Below the pieces are notes generated by a model, which searched no databases, was not told the origin of the DNA, and saw nothing but the letters and a program-made list of their open reading frames with translations. Of a stretch of DNA of 64,000 nt, positions 57,626 through 64,000 are shown one piece after another; the stretch's first letter is position 1; every line of letters begins with the position of its first letter. The position numbers and the translations under genes are program-made. Source of the DNA: Clitoria ternatea (lineage: Eukaryota; Streptophyta; Magnoliopsida; Fabales; Fabaceae); contig CM075669.1 in the NCBI GenBank assembly GCA_037962975.1, positions 107,772,501-107,836,500 on the forward strand, in the 5' to 3' direction.

Positions 57626-59519
57626 TATCTGTTGGCTCGGCGTACTACGTAAATTGCCATTAGAACCACTAAATGTTAGCACGTGCCTCATATGTGCCTC
57701 TCTCTTGTGAGCTCACTTTTCAGTTTCCCATTTTTTTAGTTCCCCCTTATCGTAATCTGAAATCCCTAACCGCTTCTACTCTTTTCCTTCCTTCCGTAGC
57801 TTCTCTCTTTTCCATTCACATTACAGTTTCCCTAATCTAAAATCCCTAAATCCCTTTTCACTTCCCCCTTTTACTTTTGAAATTCCTTCTACTTTTCTTC
57901 CTCTCCGACCATCGTCGACCCTCTACGTACGTGCGTTATGACTTCCTCCCCGACCACTGTCGACCCCCTACAGCGGGTGAGACCCTTGGTGCCTGCGTTT
58001 GCCCCTGTTTCCTCACCATCGTCACTAAGCTAAGGTGCTGTCACTTACCACTAAATTTGATTATAGCATTTGCTTTTCGAACGGGTAGCTTAGAGTTCTT
58101 CATTTCTTCACTTAATTTAAATATCGTTGAAAGTTGGTTGCTGTTATTGGTTTATGTTATTGTGAACTTTTTTTGCATTATTTGAGCTTTTGGTTGATGC
58201 TGCTAACATATAGAAGGTATCAGTCAATTATGGATATTATCGATAAAAAAATTTTGTAATCTTGAAACCACTGCACGACTTATAATCATATTTTAATAAT
58301 ATAGAGAGGGACAATTATGTGGAAACAAAATAGTTGGTAGATTATTGTATGGGGGTGGATTCTGTAGCCAATCCTCCTGAAATACAACTTTGTCAATTTT
58401 CCACTTAAATTTGAGTATATATAAATCTAATTGCTTACAATCAGGATCTAATTGTATAACTTTGTGCTGAAAGGGTAATATTACTATCACACAGAAATTG
58501 CATCAATGTATTAGATGATTGTTAATTGGTCCAAATTCTACAGGTTAAGTTGCATAATTGGGGTGGGACAAACTTTGATGTACATTATATTGGCTAAGAC
58601 GAGTACTAATTCATAAGATTACAAATGTAAACCATGAGACTATTCAACTTATTATGAAACATTTCATTGTAGAAAAGTAAAGGCGGTGCCTGGAGCTTCG
58701 TGCACTCTGCTATGCTATCTTACTTTTAATCACTTCTACAAAAGATCAAACCATGTAGCTATGATGTATGATGTACTAGATGTTATGGATTTAGTGGTCT
58801 GCAAATTATGAATTTAATAAGTGGAGTTAAATATAAAGTAAGCCTTCAGGGTTCTCCCTTCTATTGATTAGATTAGTTTTTTTTTTTATAGATTTTTTAT
58901 GGGCTTAAATCATAATGATTTATATTTTTATTGTGACTCAAGACTGAGGAAAGGACTATTTATAGGTTAAATTATGTTGTAAATATATGTTAACAGGTGA
59001 GTGAAGTTATTAAAAAATGAAGAAGTGCCTACCCTACTCAAGCTTAGACTCTCCATCCATTGAACTAACCTTTTTATGTTGAATTGTCCTTGTATATTGT
59101 ATCCTGGTTCTATTATGATCAAATATACTTATTCTAACATTAAAAGACCTTATTGCATTCTTTATTACATCTTCATGAATACTTATTTAACATATTTTTG
59201 TTGTCATATTATGATGTTAAGAGAGTGGGTACTTTATAGTTGTTGTGTGATACCACTAACTGTTGAAGCAATCTCATCCACACACTAATATTTTTAGCAA
59301 GTTCAAAAATCTAAAATGGGAATCGCATTGGATGAAAGAGGTATTTATGATATCTCCTTTGATATCTAATCTGTTAGTAAAGGAAAATAATCCTAAAAAT
59401 ATGTGTAATGAGATCAATATTTTCAAACCAATACAAATTTATGTGATATTATAGGCCAATATTACAATTAAACTAAGTAGGAGAATACATATTATTAATG
59501 TGATATTGGAGACTTCGTA
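57626..59519 (+). other. CACTA internal DNA without recognised gene
   Basis: The first part is pyrimidine-rich with CCCTAA..CCCTAAAT phrases like a gene 5' UTR, and an ORF at 57,877-58,185 without domain. The rest is intron-like AT-rich DNA. It may come from the 5' end of a captured gene. Confidence 0.4.
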
Positions 59520-60234
59520 TCTTCTATACAATTTTCACCACTTAGGTCTCATAATAGCCAATTCAAGGAAGGGGATGTGTCATCTTCTGATATAATTCCA
59601 GCAGCCTATGACAAGTGGAGACTCAGTGAGAACAGAAAAAAACAACTCTTTTATACACACACATACATAAATTTTAAACAGACATTTTTATACTTGTGCT
59701 GATTTCTGTTACATGTTACTAAAATGTGTATTATTTATTATCTGTGCAATGATGGTTTTATTTAGGGGGAACCTAAAGTACAAAGAAGGGAATCTTTCTA
59801 AAGCGGAGGAGTTCTACACACTAGGAATAAGTTATGTCCCTTTAAGTGAAAGATCAGGTTCCTGCATCAAACCTCTTTTACTGTGCTATAATAACTACGC
59901 AGCACCATGCATGAGTCTTGGAAGGATTAGGAAGCTATAGAGGATTGCATGATGGTTGCTACTCTGGACTCCATATTTTTAAAAGTACAAATGAGAACTG
60001 CTAAGTAAGGATTTTATTTGTGAATGTTTTCTTTTAGATATTAGATATAGTGATCTATAGTTTTTGACCCTCCCAAATTTTGAAATATGATTTTCCTCCC
60101 GGTTGTCACCTTTTACTAGGCGAAGCAGAAAATGCTCAGCAGTGTTTTAACAAGTGCTTGGAATCTGGTAGTGTTCTTTGTTTAGATCGGAGGGTTATAA
60201 TAAAAGTAACTGAAGGTTTATAGAAGGGTCAGGT
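59520..60234 (+). pseudogene. Captured fragment: TPR protein of the DnaJ/TPR type
   Basis: Three exon-like blocks (about 59,540-59,630, 59,766-59,985 and 60,118-60,232) read AAYDKWRLS, then GNLKYKEGNLSKAEEFYTLG, LLCYNNYAAPCMSLGR and ENAQQCFNKCLESGSVLCLD. These are tetratricopeptide repeats as in plant DnaJ-TPR proteins such as At2g41520. Stops and a missing splice-donor G after the first block show it is broken. The parental gene elsewhere would be a co-chaperone-type protein; this copy has no start or J domain. Confidence 0.75.
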
Positions 60235-60371
60235 ATTTTAATGATTTTCTTATATGTGGATAGCATAATTTGGATAACTTTATCTAAATGTATTATTTTT
60301 ACATACTTAATACTTTGAATTTATGTATCAGTGAATGTTTTTCTAGAAAGTTTTATTAATTGTATTATTAG

Positions 60372-60610
60372 CTGGTGAGGGAGAAATGGAGTGGTGAATT
60401 ATACGCTGTCAAGTTTATTGAGAAAGGCTTCAAGGTTCTATTTTAAAACTCCTTTTCTTTGCCCATGTATCTTAATTTTCTATTTTACATATGCACTTTG
60501 GATTTTGGTTAATGGAGCTCTAATGGGTTCTGCAGATTGATGAGCATATGCAAAGGGAGATCATTAATCATAGATCCTTGAAGCATCCCAATATTATTAG
60601 ATTTAAAGAG
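60372..60610 (+). pseudogene. Captured fragment: SnRK2 protein kinase, two exons
   Basis: The exon at 60,372-60,434 reads LVREKWSGELYAVKFIEKGF with the catalytic Lys in AVKFI. The exon at 60,536-60,610 reads IDEHMQREIINHRSLKHPNI then IRFKE, including the alpha-C Glu. Both have AG/GT borders. This N-lobe segment is characteristic of SnRK2 kinases of osmotic-stress and abscisic-acid signalling. The rest of the kinase is absent, so no enzyme is made. Confidence 0.88.
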
Positions 60611-61219
60611 GTAATTGAAATAGTTTTTGGTCTCAATCAATCAAAATTCAAGGTCCTTGGTGTCCTTATTAATTCCTTCTGTTTCAACTTTCTTCGACAA
60701 CTTCTTACTAACTTTGTAAACACATAAATGCACCCAGTGTCATACATATGCATTTAGCCATTCATCATGGCTTCAACAGAGGCAGAGCAATTATAGGAGC
60801 ATGATTTCTCTGCATCTCCATCTCCTTCCTAATTTAGTTAATTTATTCTATTATCATGCATAGGTCCCTTAAGCATTTCAATATCCAGTATCATTTTTTT
60901 TATTTTCTTTGAAAAGAGTTTCCAGAATCTTCTAAATATATGTCTGGTTTAAGTCAGTCTGAGGTTATCTAACTTGTGTTATTTGGAATCAAATTTTTAA
61001 TCTGTTGAACTCATTTATTATTTTGAACTCGTATCAAATCTGAGTTCTTGGAAATTTCATGAAATGTACCGTGATTTTGTTTGTCATTATCAATTAAGCC
61101 ATTTCCTTTTGTTAGGTTGAGCTTGAGCATTGTATGGTAATTTTTTTCCATCGTGATATGTTTGTGAAGTTTCTTACATTTCAGTTTAACTCTGAAATAC
61201 CCTTTACCATTTTTTACAG
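60611..61219 (+). other. CACTA internal spacer
   Basis: Intron-like DNA between the SnRK2 and CBL pieces; nothing recognised. Confidence 0.4.
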
Positions 61220-61302
61220 TTACAGAGAATGAGATTAAGGCTTTACTTTGCACTTTTAAGATACTAAGTAGTGCAATTATTGATGATGGATTCATTCACA
61301 AG
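61220..61302 (+). pseudogene. Captured fragment: calcineurin B-like (CBL) calcium sensor exon
   Basis: The 83 bp exon with AG and GT borders reads VTENEIKALLCTFKILSSAI then IDDGFIHK. It matches the first EF-hand region of plant CBL proteins (VxEVEALYELFKKISSxIIDD in the family). Only this exon is present, so it cannot act as a calcium sensor. Confidence 0.8.
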
Positions 61303-61563
61303 GTATTTTATTCCCTTTAATTTAATAGGGATAATTATTTTTCTCATTATCTCATTAAAAAGTTAGATAATAAACCTTATAAATTAATCTTTTTTTTAAT
61401 AAACTAATCAATTACATAAGATATTGAAGTGTGTATAAAAAAAGTGTCTTGATAACATTTCTTATATGCTAATTACTATTTTTTACCCATTTTTGATTTT
61501 GTATATTTGTTCCATTGTTTGTTTCTTCACTAACCTCTTGTGTATGTGGTGACACATTTTTAG

Positions 61564-62433
61564 GAGCCACTCTAGGAAAAGGCTTTAATAGGACAATTGC
61601 AACACTGGTTGCTGGTGCTTTAGGTGTTGGAGCTCACTACTTAGCAAGTCTATCTGGAGAGACAGGGGAACCAATATTGATTGGCGTGTTTGTCTTTGTG
61701 CAACGTAGAAAAAAAAATTAAAAACATAACAAAAACAAAAATTTTACCAATATGTCAATAATAATAAGGGTCTTGACATCAAAATAATAATAACAATCAT
61801 AAGAAGAAGGAAGAAGAATCCTGTTAAGGTGATATTAGACTTAGTGGTTGTATCACACTAGAAGATAAACAAATTATTATAAAAAAAAGAAACATTATTT
61901 CATGCTGAAGCATGGTTTTCTAACATTGTAAAATGCATAGACTTTGTAAATGAATTCTAGCCAAAAAACGTTAAAAGAGATTGGTTAATGGATCAATAAA
62001 TAAAATATCTAGAGTAAAAACTTTGGTAACATTAAGTACAATACTTTCTTATAAAAATATTTTACTTTTTATATTCCTTGTGGGTACTTATTAATATTAA
62101 CCAGGCAAACTATATAATGATATCATTTTCTTATGTTTTGTATCTTTTTTTATTTTTACAGTTGCTATAGCATCATTCATAAGGTTTTCCCCAAAGTGAA
62201 GGCAAGATATGGTTTTGGGATGCCAATATTTATCTTGACATTCTCTCTGATATCCGTATCTGATTTTCAAGATGATGAAGTACTAGAAATGGCACACAAG
62301 AGGTTATCAACCATTTTTATAGGTGGTTCAACTTGTGTGATGATTTCCATTTTTGTTTGTCCTGTTTGGGCTGGTGAAGAGTTCCACTATTCAATTGCTC
62401 ACAAGTTGGAAATACTTACTAATTTCTTAGAAG
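61564..62433 (+). pseudogene. Captured fragment: ALMT (aluminium-activated malate transporter), two exons
   Basis: The exon at about 61,564-61,704 reads ATLGKGFNRTIATLVAGALG and GAHYLASLSGETGEPILIGV. The exon at 62,162-62,433 reads VKARYGFGMPIFILTFSLIS, EVLEMAHKRLSTIFIGGSTC and CPVWAGEEFHYSIAHKLE. These are transmembrane helices and the conserved CPVWAGE box of plant ALMT anion channels. First and later exons are missing, so it is a non-functional copy; the second exon alone keeps an open frame. Confidence 0.9.
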
Positions 62434-63607
62434 GTTAGATTTAATAAAAGCTTTTAAAAAATGGTATCAATAAAGTTATAGATTGGATTTTTTTTATTGA
62501 GACTTAACTCATAACTTGTTATTTTGTACAACCTAACTAATGTTGTGTTGACACAAGATAGACATGATTTAACCTGCAGGGATTAGTTTTTTGTCTAAAT
62601 AAATATATTTGGAGCTCTTGTTACTTGTTTTGATCTTCATTACATTAAATATTATTAAGGAAACTTCTTTGACTTGCTTTGTTTTTTAAACAATTACTAG
62701 GGAACAAATGTGCTTCAACTTCTTTCTGGATCCAATGTTGATGATTTTGCCTCTCCTTATATATATCTGTTGTGAAAAATTTTGAAAAGGAAGCTCATTC
62801 AGTATCTTTTGAGTTTGGAGGTCGCTGCAATCTTGGAGGTCTAATGACAATTGCGAACACTTCAATAGCTACTATAGGTTATTTTATTTATAATCACATT
62901 GTGATTGTTGAGAAATGTGTTATATATATATATTCGAAGGATGTTAGATAGAGAAAAGTTTTCAATAATTGATAGATGATTTTTTTAGCTAACCATACCT
63001 CTTATCATTATACTAAATGGAGTGACTACTCTATGGCAGGCTCTCTGGTCCATTCTTAATCCCCAAGCATTGTATCTTTGGTAGCCTTTAGTGCAAGTTG
63101 TTTGCCATCTAAAGCTACTGGAGAAAGTGAGAAAAGACTGACATTACCCAAAGCTAGTGTTAAAGCTCGCAGAACAAGTGGTAGGAAATTGTTCTGGCCT
63201 TGATTAGTAAAACTTGACAAGCCACAAGGTTACACAAAAATGTCTGATGCTGAAAGACCAGGGGCCAAGCATGTGCATTAAGTGTACAAATGGATTATGT
63301 CTTACTAGCATAATATGGAATGCATGATTGGAAAATTTGAGTCTAGCCATGTGGCACCATTGTTAGATACCTTTTTTTTCTCTCTTGTATAAAAACTTGC
63401 ATTGTAATATTTAAAGTTAAGATAACATTTATTAATTCTTAAAAGAATTTGCTGTCAGAAATATGATATTAATATGAATTTAAATTGTTGCATTTGTTTA
63501 ATTTTTTTAGGTTTTAACTTTTAATTGCCTTTATGAATTGTAGTTTGTTACAATTAAAAAAAATTGATTGGCATTATAAAAAGCATATTGGAACATTTGG
63601 AACTTTT
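62434..63607 (+). other. CACTA internal DNA with unidentified exon-like pieces
   Basis: Two stretches look protein-like: about 62,770-62,875 (AHSVSFEFGGRCNLGGLMTI) and 63,061-63,200 (SIVSLVAFSASCLPSKATGE). I do not recognise either; they may be later ALMT exons or pieces of further genes. Confidence 0.4.
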
Positions 63608-63868
63608 GTGGCGGTTATAACCGCAGGTAATTATAACAAGCAGTTGTATCTGCAGTTTGTATATTAAGCGGCGGTTGTCACCACAGATTACATCTTTACG
63701 GCGGTTGTACCTGCGGTTAAATTATTAGTGGCGGTTATTCCAGCTGTTTAAAGAAACCGCCGTTAAATGCGTAGCGACGGAGCATTTAGCGGCGGTTTCA
63801 GAACCGCCGCAGATGTCCTTTAGTGGCGGTTTAAACCGCTGTTAAATTCTAAACAAACCGCCGCTAAA
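63608..63868. repeat. CACTA subterminal repeats, right
   Basis: About ten GCGGTT / AACCGC words in both orientations occur in 260 bp, far GC-richer than the surroundings. Confidence 0.85.
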
Positions 63869-63890
63869 TTTCCTTTTTGTTGTAGTGCTT

Positions 63891-64000
63891 GTTCATATAT
63901 TTAAACATCTACAATCTTGACCTATGTTTTAGTGTATGTTGATGATATACTCATAACTAGAAATTCTTCTGTGTTCATACAAAATTTTATCCACAAGCTC
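63891..64000 (+). pseudogene. Copia RT continuation after the CACTA
   Basis: The frame left at 57,503 resumes and reaches VYVDDILITRNSS, the catalytic RT box, at about 63,932-63,970, then leaves the window. The CTT duplication is counted once. Confidence 0.8.

Larger units (their letters stand above)
57507..63887 (+). mobile_element. Gene-fragment-carrying CACTA transposon (6,381 bp)
   Basis: It begins CACTACAATGAAAAGG and ends CCTTTTTGTTGTAGTG, with imperfect terminal repeats of about 28 bp, and is flanked by the 3 bp duplication CTT (57,504-57,506 and 63,888-63,890). GC-rich GCGGCGGTT subterminal repeats lie at both ends. No transposase is recognised, so it depends on a helper. It carries exon pieces of at least four unrelated host genes, all on +, separated by intron-like DNA. 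Soybean has a well-known comparable CACTA, Tgm-Express1, with different captured genes. Confidence 0.92.
54262..64000 (+). mobile_element. Decayed Ty1/copia element, split by a CACTA transposon, right end outside window
   Basis: A 200 bp LTR, a PBS, gag, protease, integrase and RT remnants occur in order from 54,262 to 57,506. The RT frame resumes at 63,888 after the CACTA. The 3' LTR is not in the window. Many stops show it is dead. Confidence 0.8.

Noticed and set aside
57507..63887. Helitron or Pack-MULE as the gene-capturing element
   Set aside because: CACTA ends, 3 bp target duplication and subterminal repeats fit CACTA; a Helitron has no inverted ends and a MULE would make 9-10 bp duplications.

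Overview
The window is nuclear DNA of a dicot plant, most likely a legume and plausibly Glycine. The evidence is two intron-containing plant genes (a SPARK-domain receptor-like kinase and a xyloglucan endotransglucosylase/hydrolase, XTH), AT-rich intergenic DNA, and a very high load of plant-type LTR retrotransposons and DNA transposons. The genus is an inference; no species-specific marker is visible. I see no bacterial genes, CRISPR array or rRNA.

Bases 1-16,742 are a nest of retroelements. A copia 3' end (16,379-16,742) was the target of a Tat-lineage Ty3/gypsy element (920-16,378, 5' end outside the window). The Tat element carries two RNase H domains, a tandem-repeat block and an antisense extra ORF. 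Into that ORF a complete but decayed Ty3/gypsy element (5,325-13,782, target duplication AGGGC) inserted. The left edge (1-919) looks like the end of another gypsy LTR inserted in the Tat reverse transcriptase. A long LTR-like tract follows (17,164-20,433), then AT-rich spacer.

Bases 22,512-26,064 hold an apparently intact eight-exon receptor-like kinase (551 residues) with a foldback element in intron 4. A 2.1 kb hAT-type element (27,588-29,723) follows; it contains a nearly perfect 402 bp inverted repeat. A Tekay-type gypsy element with 2.4 kb LTRs full of CCGAGTG words occupies 30,864-40,395. A probable CACTA end lies at 41,471-41,851.

The XTH gene (44,264-50,796) would encode 311 residues but is split in exon 1 by a 5,027 bp copia element in antisense orientation. 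That element has identical LTRs, a 5 bp target duplication and one intact 1,301-residue gag-pol frame, so it is young and may still be active. A small foldback MITE sits just after the XTH stop, and a MULE with 119 bp terminal repeats lies at 51,631-52,878.

The right end is a decayed copia element (54,262 to beyond 64,000) split inside its reverse transcriptase by a 6,381 bp CACTA transposon (57,507-63,887, target duplication CTT). The CACTA carries no recognisable transposase. It holds exon fragments of at least four unrelated host genes in the same orientation: a TPR/DnaJ-type protein, an SnRK2 kinase, a calcineurin B-like protein and an ALMT malate channel. The strongest points for follow-up are the XTH interruption, the gene-capturing CACTA, the 402 bp hairpin and the antisense ORF of the Tat element.
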